Shown: piece after piece, positions 46,641-56,147 of the stretch
Position numbering within the stretch: the stretch's first letter is position 1
How the letters are laid out: every line of letters starts with the position of its first letter
Origin: Sorghum bicolor
Lineage: Eukaryota; Streptophyta; Magnoliopsida; Poales; Poaceae
Direction of reading: 5' to 3'
Assembly: GCF_000003195.3 (NCBI RefSeq)
Contig: NC_012878.2
Span: forward strand, 56,358,629 to 56,422,628
Length of the DNA: 64,000 bases
The notes under the pieces: model-generated
Databases searched by the model: none
Seen by the model: only the letters and a program-made list of their open reading frames with translations
Told to the model about the DNA's origin: nothing
Position numbers and translations under genes: made by a program

Positions 46641-47340
46641 ACAAAACATTTAACTACAAAATCCCTCCCTGAAAAACTTAAAAAAAAGGTGTATGTCCAA
46701 AACATACTCCCAACAGTATGGTGAGTCTTTCCGGCAGGCACATTACAAAAACAATTATCTGAAAATTTTTCTAACAAATTAGTCCAAGAGAAACTTCATT
46801 TATTCATACATAACACGATGTATGCAGCCAGCAATTAGGCCGGTAACGATTCTTCTTGCATATACATATTGGAAAACCATTACTTTAATCCTCACAAGTA
46901 TCAACTGATACTCTAATTAGTGAAGAAGTATTTAATAATACACTTATTGAAAACGTATGCAGAGATACTAGCTATTTTCTAAAAGATAATCTGAAAATAC
47001 CAAAACATCAGTTGGAGCTTGTTATATGTATATGCACTGTTCACTGAGCACGAACAGATTGAGAACCCGATTTGAAAATTAAAGGAAAAAGGAAATTATA
47101 TTATATGGAGTGCACTCATACTTGCCATATGGCCATACCTCAATGTCAAAATCACATCGATTAATCGATACAACTTCCGTGGCCAAACACACATGCTGTC
47201 TCATATTGCATTGCGCTAACTGTCACAAACACATCGAACTTGTCGTCGTCGTGTATGAAGAAGATTAGAGAAAAAAAATTCCCCTGAGCAGGACCTGTCC
47301 TGCAAATGCAAGATTGATGAACAGGACCAACCGACCAAGA
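46641..47340. other. No gene recognised
   Basis: AT-rich spacer, nothing recognisable on either strand. Confidence 0.3.
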
Positions 47341-47720
47341 CTAGTAACAAATCCACGAGCTTCAACAAGAAGGAAAGCCATGCCGACGTCAGGGTGCCGT
47401 GCGCTCACTGGAAAGGGGCCGCCGTCAACCACATAGCACCGCGCTCTCTACGATGCTGATTGGGATGGGGACCGCCAAGACCCAGGAGCGAGCGCCACCG
47501 GATCTGCCATCGGGGACGATGCAGGCGGCGCCGGATCTTGAGCGGCATGGCGACGCCGGATTCCGGCATGGTGCTGCTCAGTAGGGGCTGAGAATCTTGC
47601 GTGCTTGCGCAGGCCGCTCGATGGAGGAGGTAGTTGCATCGCGGCGGTGCCACAAGATCAAGAGGAGGAAGGGAAGAGGTGGTGGTGGCGGCGGCTACTG
47701 GGAGTCGAGGCTCAAGAGGG
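47341..47720. other. GC-rich patch of unknown origin
   Basis: About 380 bp of GC-rich sequence (GGCGGCGCCGGATCTTGAGC, GGTGGTGGCGGCGGC) with short overlapping frames on both strands and no recognisable domain. It could be a captured exon or UTR piece. It has no counterpart ahead of gene A1. Confidence 0.3.
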
Positions 47721-48022
47721 CCTCTGATGCAGGATGTTGTATATATGAATATATGGTGTAACGGGTGAGGATCTGCTACTAAACCCGATAAGCCAGAGAA
47801 GAGGGCAATTTCTATGGAGAATCGGTCTGCATCGGTGGTGGGCGACGACTGGGAAAGAAATCGGAGTAGCTACACGTACGTGTAAAGAGGAGTTTCCCTA
47901 TATATCTAGGCTATAGTATCTCTACGCTAGGTAGCTAAGCGACCGTTTTATTATCCGCACCTGACGTCAACCTTACATGCTGGCTGGTCTGTGCCTGCCC
48001 AGTGCCCACCCAAAGACAATAG

Positions 48023-48060
48023 CGGTTCCAGTTCTTGGTTCCGGTTCCAGTTCCCGTTCC
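48023..48060. repeat. GGTTCC hexamer tract (A2 promoter, distal)
   Basis: Several GGTTCC/AGTTCC/CGTTCC units; counterpart of the tract at 9486-9532. Confidence 0.85.
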
Positions 48061-48286
48061 CCTTCTGTCCGGCTCCATGATTGATCTTTAAAGATTCGAA
48101 CACGCGAGCACTTGGGGGGTTCAAAGTATACCTTGGAGTACGTAGGCAGCAGCCCCGGGATCAATCTTGTACCTCTCGCGTTCCACTTCCACCAAGCCAA
48201 GCCATTTTTCTAGTATCTACACTCTTTTTCTCTCTTTGGAATTTTTTATCTGATGACACAGCTACTAGTACAGTGACATCAGCTAT

Positions 48287-48325
48287 GGTTCCGGTTCCGG
48301 TTCCAGTTCCGGTTCCGGTTCTCGG
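48287..48325. repeat. GGTTCC hexamer tract (A2 promoter, proximal)
   Basis: Six regular units, nearly pure GGTTCC with one AGTTCC; counterpart of the tract at 9715-9764. Confidence 0.9.
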
Positions 48326-48505
48326 TCACGCTCACGCGTCGTCATTCGTCAAAGCAGGCATCTATTTATATCCCATGTCCACGGCCACGGCGAATGCAGC
48401 AGCAGGGCATCGATCGGTCTTCAACCTCTCTCGGCTCTCGCCATTTCCCATTGCTCCGTCACACACTGCTGCTACTAGCAAGTACACGACGCGAGAGATC
48501 GATCG

Positions 48506-48877
48506 ATGGACCCCGAAGCTTCGCTGACCAGTGTCGTGGACTCTGCCTCCGGCGCGCTCCGCAGCAGGGCCATGGTGCCGTCGGCGATGCTCACCGTCGG
48601 CGTATTCCAAGCTGTGGCGGCGCTCGCGCTCCTCTTCTCCGCCAAGACTCCGGAGGGCTTTTTTACCCACCACGGCAAGGCGGTCGTCGTCTTCGTGTAT
48701 TACGGCGTCCTTGTGGCTGGGGTGATCGTCGGCTCGGCGACGGCCTCTGCTTCCTTCTGGGTCGCACGTCGGCTGGACTGCCGGCATGGCATTGGCATGG
48801 CGCTGCTCTGCGCTTCGACGCTCACGCTGATCCCCGTGTTTGGGATACTCGTCGGCTTCCTCATGTTCAAAAAGTAG
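48506..48877 (+). CDS. Small three-pass membrane protein A2, unknown function
   Basis: Single exon of 123 residues, the same length as A1 and its closest relative in the window. It begins MDPEASLTSVV and shows SRAMVPSAM, GVFQAVAALALL, TPEGFFTHHGKA, VGSATASASFWVARRLD, RHGIGMALLCASTL and a C-terminal MFKK. Hydrophobic segments are at about 27-46, 58-85 and 96-120. No breaks; GC-rich third positions. Its order relative to B2 (about 2.4 kb downstream, same strand) copies that of A1 relative to B1 (2.9 kb). Family not recognised. Confidence 0.82.
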   Translation: MDPEASLTSVVDSASGALRSRAMVPSAMLTVGVFQAVAALALLFSAKTPEGFFTHHGKAVVVFVYYGVLVAGVIVGSATASASFWVARRLDCRHGIGMALLCASTLTLIPVFGILVGFLMFKK

Positions 48878-49200
48878 TCTCAGACGTACACCTTTAATTT
48901 GTATGTGTTGCCAGTGTTGGGATTGCTGATACTTGTATGATTGTACCCAAACTTTTCAGTTGTGTTTGTATGAAACCTGCACGAGGTTCACACAGGTGGT
49001 TGCCCATTACTTGAGTGTCATATGTATGTACGCAAGACGGCAAGAGATTCATTTGAGTAATTTTGTTTTTTTTCCCACCTGAGGAAAGATCGATTTCAGT
49101 TTTACTGTACTGTGAATCTGTGATGATTGTTCAAGGTAATAAGATTTTAGAAAAGTCATTTGGTGTATTGCTGTTTGCTGCTGAATCGTTATTAGCCGAA

Positions 49201-49300
49201 ACAGAGCAACAAGGCAAAGCTATTGTGATGAAGGCAACTGGACGTGCTCTCGTTCCGGTTCCGGTTCCGGTTCCAGTTTCAGTTCCGGTTTTGGTCCCGG
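49201..49300 (+). repeat. Downstream block with GGTTCC tract, 3' of A2 (copy 1)
   Basis: ACAGAGCAACAAGGCAAAGC, TATTGTGATGAAGGCAACTGG and a tract at 49251-49300, about 320 bp after the A2 stop. Preceded by CTGAATCGTTATTAGCC as in the B1 block. Confidence 0.8.
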
Positions 49301-49457
49301 CAACTGGACCTGAGGTCCATCAGACACGGACGGACAAATAGAAAGTAGCCTCTGAAAGTGGAACCACATGCTCGATCTCGAATCGAGCTTGTGCTGGCTG
49401 GCCTTGACTGTTAAAACTTGATGTTGGCGTCTGAATCGTCATTAGCGGATTAGCCTG

Positions 49458-49525
49458 AACAGAGCAACAAGTTAATTATTGTGATGAAGGCAACTGGACC
49501 GGTTCCGGTTCCGGTTTCAGTTCCA
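49458..49525 (+). repeat. Downstream block with GGTTCC tract, 3' of A2 (copy 2)
   Basis: A second, shorter copy: ACAGAGCAACAAG, TATTGTGATGAAGGCAACTGG and a tract at 49499-49525. It is followed by TTATTGCGCGTTTATCC and TTGATTGATGAAGAAG, which recurs at about 54100 after the LINE in the B2 flank. Confidence 0.8.
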
Positions 49526-50357
49526 CAGTTCGTTGTAAAGAAGATTCTGAGGAAGGTTATTGCGCGTTTATCCTTTGCTTTGATTGATGAAGAAGAGTAC
49601 CGGACCTGCCGATTTTGTCTCCTGTGTACGGGTGGGGAAAGGGTTGGGTGGGACCTCGGCGTCGCCCAGTGCGCGCCAGGGCGGGGGGAGAGCCGAGTCA
49701 AAGGAGCTCCTCCTGACGTCCAAGTTCAGTTCTCATTTTTGGAAGCGACCATATTATTCCCATGATCAATAAAATGATACGCTCTAACAGAAGGACGTGT
49801 GTTTATCTCAAAACTCAAATAGATGGAGCAAATGTGACAAGTTCGAGCAAAATAGGGCGCAATTAGTTTGGTCTACATCGAAAAACGAGCAACACGTTGC
49901 GACAACAAATCTTGGCATCATTTACTTTGTTAGAAAAGCATGTTTTGACAGTAAAATATCCCAAGGTAAACATAAATATATCAAACACTAACACTAATAC
50001 AGTTGTTTTTTGATAGAAACACTAATACAGTTGTTACCACTTAATAACATATAAACATTCATGAAAGTTCAGATATATAACACCTAATCATCAAGCGAAT
50101 AACAGCTATTTCAGTTAACTGTGGGTTAATGACTGAAGCCTAAGACTGAAATATCCAAAATATTTTCGGTTAGCTACAAATGATGACTGATTTATGAACG
50201 AAGTATTCAGTTTCGATCATGTCAGTTTTAATTTAACTTCAAATAATTAATTCGGCTCGGTCTTTCGGGTAATTATAGACGCCCCTAGTTACACGAGCAC
50301 AAGCAAGCCGCGGTGACTAGGCACGGGCAGCCCCATCATACATGCTTGGCTAGAACT
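49526..50357. other. Spacer between A2 and B2
   Basis: No gene supported. It includes a GC-rich stretch at 49600-49720 and AT-rich DNA partly matching 10575-10810 after A1 (for example the shared TTTTGGAAGCGA, CTCAAAACTCAAATAGA and GAACGAAGTATTC), another trace of the block duplication. Confidence 0.45.
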
Positions 50358-50450
50358 GGCGCGAAATTTCAAGAGTGGGTCACATATTCACATCGATGGG
50401 TGGAGGGGAGCTCGTCACTCATCACTGTGTACTGATTAACGGTTCCGGTG
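50358..50450. repeat. CGAAATTTCAAGAG block with truncated GGTTCC tract
   Basis: GCGAAATTTCAAGAGTGGG, GAGCTCGTCACTCATCAC and a short tract at 50441-50450. Counterpart of 10961-11048 and 8622-8751. Confidence 0.7.
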
Positions 50451-50607
50451 GGGAGTATTTCGTGCATGTGTTTAAATATTAGATGTGACAGGGGTTAAAA
50501 AACACAGAAGTAACTAGATAGGGGAACTGCCTTTTCTGTGCATTATTTATGCAGACAAGTGGGCTCTGTTTTCTGTCCGAAAGAGCAAACAGCACAGTCA
50601 AGTAGTC

Positions 50608-50782
50608 AACCTTGCATGCTAACAACAGCCTACTGTTGATAGTGACATCTGGTTCCGGTTCCAGTGCTAGTTCCGGATCCTTTTAAAGGTTGTGGAACAC
50701 GCGTGCACTTGGCGGTCAATGTAGCAGTAGCAGTAGCAGGCATCCATCCATCCATCCAGCATCCATGATCCATCTTTATATA
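50608..50782 (+). promoter_or_regulatory. Promoter of small membrane gene B2
   Basis: In order: AACCTTGCATGCT (50608-50620); a GGTTCC tract (50651-50680); TTTTAAAGGTTGTGGAACAC with CGCGTGCACTTGGCGG (50681-50720); and TATATA at 50777 followed by CGCAGGCA. The ATG is at 50905. Same plan as B1. Confidence 0.65.
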
Positions 50783-50904
50783 CGCAGGCAGAGGCAACCC
50801 AGACGCCATGTTCATCGACACAAGCACAATAACGAACCTGATCTGCCATTCCACCAAGCCAGCCATTTCTTTCTCACACAAACTTGACACTGCTAGCAAG
50901 GCAG

Positions 50905-51327
50905 ATGGATGGGGAAGCAGCGCTCGCGAGGGTCGTGAGCTCGATTGCCGGCGCCCTTCGCAGCAGGACGATGGTGCCGTCGGCGATGTTCTCCGCCGGG
51001 GTCTTCGAGGCGGTGGTGGCGCTCGCGCTCCTAGTCGCTAACACCCCCGAAGGTATCTTCTCCTCCCACCACGGCAAGGCGCTCGTCGTCGTGTACTACG
51101 TCGTCCTTACAGCCGGGGCCATCGTCGGCTCTACGACGGCCTCTGCTTCGTTCTACGTCGCACGCGATCTCGAAGGCCGGCATGCCACTGGCATGACGCT
51201 CCTCTGCGCGTCCACCCTCTCTCTCTCATCCCTGTCATTGGCCTTCTCGTCAGCTTCTTCTTGCTCAAGAAATAGCTTCAGACATGTTGTACACTTCTAC
51301 GTAATGTTGGGATTATTGTTACTGTGA
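50905..51327 (+). CDS. Small membrane protein B2, frameshifted C-terminus
   Basis: Single-exon member of the same family, closest to B1. It begins MDGEAALARVV and keeps SRTMVPSAM, FSAGVFEAVVALALLVANTP, ASASFYVARDLEGRH and MTLLCAS. Two differences stand out. A serine is inserted in the otherwise fixed SHHGK motif (IFSSHHGK). A CT-dinucleotide slip in the (CT)n run near 51217-51224 adds two bases compared with B1. The third hydrophobic segment is then read as a Ser-rich tail, and the frame runs on to a stop at 51325-51327 (140 residues) instead of the ancestral stop at 51273-51275. The promoter is intact, so it may be transcribed. It is either a recent pseudogene or a variant with an altered C-terminus. 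Confidence 0.7.
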   Translation: MDGEAALARVVSSIAGALRSRTMVPSAMFSAGVFEAVVALALLVANTPEGIFSSHHGKALVVVYYVVLTAGAIVGSTTASASFYVARDLEGRHATGMTLLCASTLSLSSLSLAFSSASSCSRNSFRHVVHFYVMLGLLLL

Positions 51328-51455
51328 TGACTGCACCTGTTTATTTCTTATCCTTGTATTGTTGCACCAAAATTTAGTTGTGTTTGTTTCGAAATAAAAA
51401 AAGATTTGCAGGTGATTCGGCCATCTGTAGTGTCATCTGTACGTAAGAGAAATGG

Positions 51456-52633
51456 AAAAAGTCTGGCCTTGTTTAGTTCCAAAATTTTTTGCAAATTTGG
51501 CACTGTAGCTCTTTCGTTTGTATTTGACAAATATTGTCTAATCATGGACTAACTAGGCTCAAAAGATTCATCTCGTCAATTTCGACTAAACTGTACAATT
51601 AGTTTTTATTTTTGTCTATATTTAATACTTCATGCATGTGTCTAAAGATTCGATGTGACGGGGAATCTGAAAAATTTTACAAAATTTTTTGGTAACTAAA
51701 CAAGGACTTACATAACCCCCAAACTATTTAGGGTGGACTACTTCACCCCCGAACTATAAAACCGAATATTCTACCCCCTGAACTTTTAAAACCGGTCAAA
51801 TAACCCCCTCGAGTGGTTTTGGAGGGTGGTTTTATCTTTTTCTTTTTATTTATTTTCGCTGAATCTTTGAAAAATCATAATAAATCATAGAAAAATCATA
51901 AAATGAAAATTTTAATTTTGTTGGACTTCTGATGAGTTGATCTACACAGTGAATATATAATATGGTATTCTTTAGTACAAAGTTTTTGTTGTAGCTTTAA
52001 ATCTATGTTTTTCCGTAATTAATTTGAATAATTCATATATGCAGTTCCTGTGGTCCAATTGTGGTAAAATTTTTTATGGTGGGTGCACTATTATATGCTT
52101 GAACTATGGTAAAAATTTCATACTCATTGGATCACGTATAACTTAGTTATAGATAAAGCATAGATTTAACAAGAATAAAGCTAAATAAATTGATAACTAA
52201 GTTATACGTGATCCACTAGGTATGAAACTTTTACCATAGTTCAAGCATACAATAATGATCTCACCATAAAAATTTCATCACAATTGCATCATAGGAACTA
52301 CATATATCAATTATTCGATTTAATTATAGAAAAACATAGATTTAAAACTACAACAAAAACTTTATACTAAAGTATACCATATTATATATTCACTGTGTAG
52401 ATCTACTCATTAGAAGTCCAACAAAATTGAAATTTTCATTTTATGATTTTTCTATGATTTATTATGATTTTTCAAAGATTTAGTAAAAAAATAAAAAAGA
52501 AAAAGACAAAACCACCATCCAAAACCACTCTAGGGGGTTATTTGACGAGGTAGAATATCCGGTTTTATAGTTCAGGGGGTGAAGTAGTCCACCCTTAATA
52601 GTTTGGGGGGTTATGTAGACTTTTTTTTCTAAA
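51456..52633. mobile_element. Long foldback element in the B2 3' flank
   Basis: The 8-bp direct repeat AGAAATGG at 51448-51455 and 52634-52641 brackets the element, and B1's flank shows the empty site. Ends read AAAAAGTCT... and ...AGACTTTTTT. The arms are long inverted repeats: TACATAACCCCCAAACTATT, GGTGGACTACTTCACCCCC and TTTTGTTGGACTTCTGATGA each return inverted in the right arm. Together they fold into a hairpin of roughly 400-450 bp with a short loop near 52160. It has no coding capacity. The left end is split by a MITE. Confidence 0.75.
51465..51705. mobile_element. MITE of the GGCCTTGTTTAGTT family, nested in the foldback element
   Basis: Left end GGCCTTGTTTAGTTCC; right end TAACTAAACAAGGA, slightly worn. 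It sits between AAAAAGTCT and ACTTACATAACCC, so it landed inside the left terminal repeat of the foldback element and is the younger insertion. Confidence 0.8.
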
Positions 52634-52836
52634 AGAAATGGTTGATCTTAGCCAATTTTTATCCGAAGAAAGAGTAAATTGTGCTGTAATGATTTGTATC
52701 TATTTTCCGTTAAAATGAATTGTATCTATTCAAGATAATGTGATTGTGGTGGTGTATCTTGTCTTTGCGTATCTCTAGAGTGTACACACAAATGCTGCAC
52801 TCTGTTATACGTCAGCTAGAAATGTCATTTGTCTCA

Positions 52837-52918
52837 AACAGAGCAACAAGGCTTTGTGAATTGTGATGAAGACAACTGGACGTGCTCCAGTTCCGGTTCC
52901 AGTTCCAGTTACAGCTCC
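52837..52918 (+). repeat. Downstream block with GGTTCC tract, 3' of B2
   Basis: ACAGAGCAACAAGGCTTTGT, TTGTGATGAAGACAACTGG and a tract at 52885-52918. It lies about 1.6 kb after B2, but about 450 bp once the 1.2-kb foldback insertion is discounted, close to the B1 spacing. Confidence 0.8.
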
Positions 52919-53059
52919 TGTTGGTTTCAGAGATTCTGTTGAGGACAACGTGCCTTCTGTTGAAACTTGTCCATCGGCTACACTGCCCTCAATCTTCTGC
53001 ATAGGCACAGTGGGTGCAGAGTTGGGCTTCGATTTCTTCTCTTGGAAGGTTATCTCCAT

Positions 53060-54100
53060 GGGGAACATTGGCAGACACTGAGATCCATTCTGCCACTATA
53101 CCAAGCAATCACGACTGTTTTGGTCGGGGATGGAAAGACCTGCTCGTTCTAGTATGACGTCTGGGTCGGGGACGAACCTTTGGCCGATCGGTTCCCCTCG
53201 CTGCTATCTCACTGTACAGCCAAGACATCTCCTCTGAGTGTAGTCAAAGCTTCTGGCATCCATACCTCTTTGGTACCCAGGCTTTCGATAATAACAGCAC
53301 AAGAACTGAACATGGTTCAGGACATACTGGACTCCACTCAACTCAATGGTGAACCAAACAAGAGGTGCTCGGCTTTCATACGAGTAGACAGCTCCCTTGA
53401 CAGTGGGCAACTATACAGGATGATCAAGGCTAGAGGTCAAGGAGAGGATCTGAGAGCGAAATTCATTTGGAAAACCTTTGCTCCACCAAGGGTTCAGCTG
53501 TTTAGCTACTAACTCAGAGGAGGATTAAGTGTCGATCGGTGCTGCTAAAGAAACACATTGTAGATTCTGCAACTTGCGAAATCTGCAATACCAGCGATGA
53601 GTCTCCTGAGCACATCATCCATGGCTGCACCATCGGCAGGGAGATATGGCAATGTCTAGGCCTTCAGTCCATAATCTCCATGGACATGACACAGCTACAC
53701 ACTGTCTCCAATTGCAATGCTACCCCCATCCAGGAATTCCCTTCCTTCATTGCACTAGTCTGCTGGCACATCTGGAAAGCCAGAAATGCAAAGATCTTCA
53801 GCAATGAAGCACATTCAGTTGATCGCGTCCTCTGTGATTGCAAGTCAGCAGCTGAACTCTGAAAGCTCAGATTGCCGAGGCGAAAAAGAGCAGCAGTTAC
53901 CCAGTGGTGCTCAGTCCTTGACATGGCTAGGCCTTCAGCAAACTAAACAGCTCCTTTCTAGGACTTGTAAAACCCTTTTAATGCAACTCTTAGTTGCAAC
54001 TTTTGTAATATGCTGACACTATTTGCGAGCTGTTTTGGGCTAAAATAAAAAGTTTTACCAGGTGGGGAACGCCTCCCCCCGTTGATCCTAAAAAAAAAAG
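53060..54100 (+). mobile_element. LINE 3' fragment
   Basis: Plus-strand frames at 53180-53510 and 53539-53862 encode the C-terminal end of a plant LINE ORF2: KFIWKTFAPPRVQLF, then a zinc-binding segment CEICNTSDESPEHIIHGC and CWHIWKARNAKIF. A stop separates them. An A-run at about 54088-54100 is the 3' tail. It interrupts sequence that is continuous at 49540-49600. Confidence 0.8.
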
Positions 54101-54168
54101 ATTATTGCGCGTTTACTATTATCCTTTGATTTGATTGACGAAGAAGGCTACTGGATATCCTGATCTTT

Positions 54169-55034
54169 CAGAGTGGGCATTCCGTTTAAACCGATAAATC
54201 GGTTCGGTCTCTTCAGTTTGAAAGAAAATCGGTTTTCAAACTATACCAACCGATCGGTTTGTGGCAGAATTAAGAACCGACGAATTCGGCTTCGGTTTCT
54301 TTGCCTCGGTTCTTCGGTTCAACCGAACTAACCTGCACATCAGGTATGCTGGTCGTCACCGTCCGCCGCTGCTGGTCCTACTCGCCATCATGCCTGGGTG
54401 TTGCTCCCTGGCCACGACGCGCCTTGGCTGGCCTTGCAGTCGCACCTGGCCCACTGTTCGCTGGCCTTCGCCGCAGCTCGCCGAACGACGAGGTCGCTCG
54501 CTACTCACTGCCGCCGCTTCGTGGATGCGCTGCCAAGCCGGTGTGCCGCTCCCCACCCCCTTGCTGCCACGCAGAGGATCTGCTCCGCGATCCCCATCAC
54601 CACAGACCAGGCGCTGCACCGCCGGCCGCCGCCGCCATTGGTAGGGTTAGGAGCCGCCGCTGTGCACGTGCTGGGGCTTCGGCTGTGCTGCGTGTCCCGT
54701 GCGTAGGGATTGGAACTTGGAAGGTAGGAATATAGTTGAGTGCGCTGTGGGCCTACTAAGTTGCTATGGCTTCCGCTTTGGGCAGTTGGGCTGACGCGAG
54801 CGAAGGGCCAAAGGCCTTGCAATGGGCTACATATGTGAGGAAATGTGCGGGAGCCTTTATATATTCGGTTTATATGGTGTTTCGGATTCATGTGACCTGG
54901 AAACCGACTACGGCACCGAACACCGATCTTTGTAGAATTGGAAACCGAAGCCGAACCGAGAAACCGAAAATCGACATTTCAGTTCGGTTTCGGTTCGCTT
55001 CGGGTCGGTTTTCGGTTAAAATAAGCCCACCCTG
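54169..55034. mobile_element. hAT-like element with ACCGA-rich arms and GC-rich cargo
   Basis: Inverted ends CAGAGTGGGC and GCCCACCCTG, flanked by an 8-bp repeat with one mismatch (CTGATCTT / CTGATTTT). Both arms carry many CGGTTCGG/CCGAACCG-type motifs. The centre, about 54340-54760, is GC-rich and exon-like without a recognisable domain. No transposase. Confidence 0.65.
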
Positions 55035-55129
55035 GCTGATTTTGTCACTAGATGCCCGCGCTCAACTCCTGCCGCCCTTGCTAGTGCAACATGCCGACAT
55101 GTCATCTGCCTGAGCTGTTGGATCAATAT

Positions 55130-55740
55130 GGGTATGCAGCTCGGGGCTAGCGGCCTGGCCCAAAGCCCATCTTTTTGGCCTGGCATGAGCACAGCCCGCC
55201 CTGGTGGCAAGCGGCCTAGGCTGACCTGGTCCATAGGAGCAGGTCATGCCTAGGCGACTACGCAAGCACAATGGGCGGCACGACCTAGCAATGACATTTA
55301 TAAAAAGGTCCGATGGCGTCCTGTTATTTTTCACGGCCTGCTAAAAGTCCAACTTGTTCGCTAACTCTAAATCCACTATTAACTCATTTCCTTCTCCCCC
55401 GCCCCCGTTGCACTCCTTCTCGCGGTTGCAACACACGAGTCGCTCGCTCTTGCCTCTCTATCGTGGCTCCGCACCACCACACTCCCTGGCGACCTCGTCC
55501 TCACTCCACGCCGTCACGATGCTGCCCGGCTCCTAGGCACCGTTGTCCTCCTTCCACACCGGCGTCCTCCATAGATCCGGTCTAGACCATCGGTGGGCGG
55601 CCGCCGCCTCCTCTACACCCCCATGTGGGCGCACCGCAGGCACTGACAGTGGGCCATGGGTTGGCCCGCTCTATTATCCTGACCGTGCTTTTCGAGTTGG
55701 CACGACAGGAAAAAACAGCCCAAAGGCTTGTGCCTAGACC
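55130..55740. repeat. GC-rich repeat of unknown class
   Basis: GGCCTGGCC/GGGCC-rich left part (CTAGCGGCCTGGCCCAAAGC) and a right part with GTTGGCACGACAGGAAAAAA and CAGCCCAAAGG partly inverted to it. It resembles non-autonomous hAT-type repeats of grasses, but I could not fix its ends. Short frames inside are not supported. Confidence 0.35.
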
Positions 55741-55852
55741 GTCGGGATTCCTGTTATCGGGATTCTTGTTATAGATGAGCCTGAGCGGTATAGGTCTCGA
55801 TGTAATATTTTCTTATAATTGGGATTTCTGTTTGTGTTAAAGTCTGGATGTA

Positions 55853-56135
55853 TTCCTTCTTTTTCTCTGAAAGCTTCAAATTCTAGAGTTGTCTTAAGTC
55901 AAACTTTTAAATTTTGACTGAATCTCTAGAAAAAATGCTAAGATTTATAGTACCAAATTAGTACCATAAGATTATCATAGAATATATTTTCATAAGATAT
56001 TTATTTTATGTTATAGATATTGACACTCTTTTTTATTTTTTTGAGGAAATGACACTCTTTTTTATAAAATTGATCAAACTTAAAAAATTTGACTGATGCG
56101 GACTGAGAATTTAAAGTTTTTAGGAACTGAGGGAA
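55853..56135. mobile_element. Stowaway-like MITE, decayed
   Basis: Ends TTCCTTCTTTTTCTCTGAAA and an inverted ...TTTTTAGGAACTGAGGGAA, with TA on both sides. AT-rich interior. Confidence 0.55.
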
Positions 56136-56147
56136 TATATACAGATG

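Larger units (their letters stand above)
47969..48370 (+). promoter_or_regulatory. Promoter of small membrane gene A2
   Basis: In order: AACCTTACATGCT (47969-47981); GGTTCC tract 1 (48023-48060); AAGATTCGAACACGCGAGCA (48091-48113, CGCG core kept); GGTTCC tract 2 (48287-48325); and TATA-like CTATTTATATCCC at 48362. The ATG is about 140 bp on. Same five parts, order and TATA sequence as A1. Confidence 0.65.

Noticed and set aside
54261..54735. Overlapping GC-rich frames as a protein gene
   Set aside because: They lie inside a hAT-like element, exist in several frames at once and show no domain.
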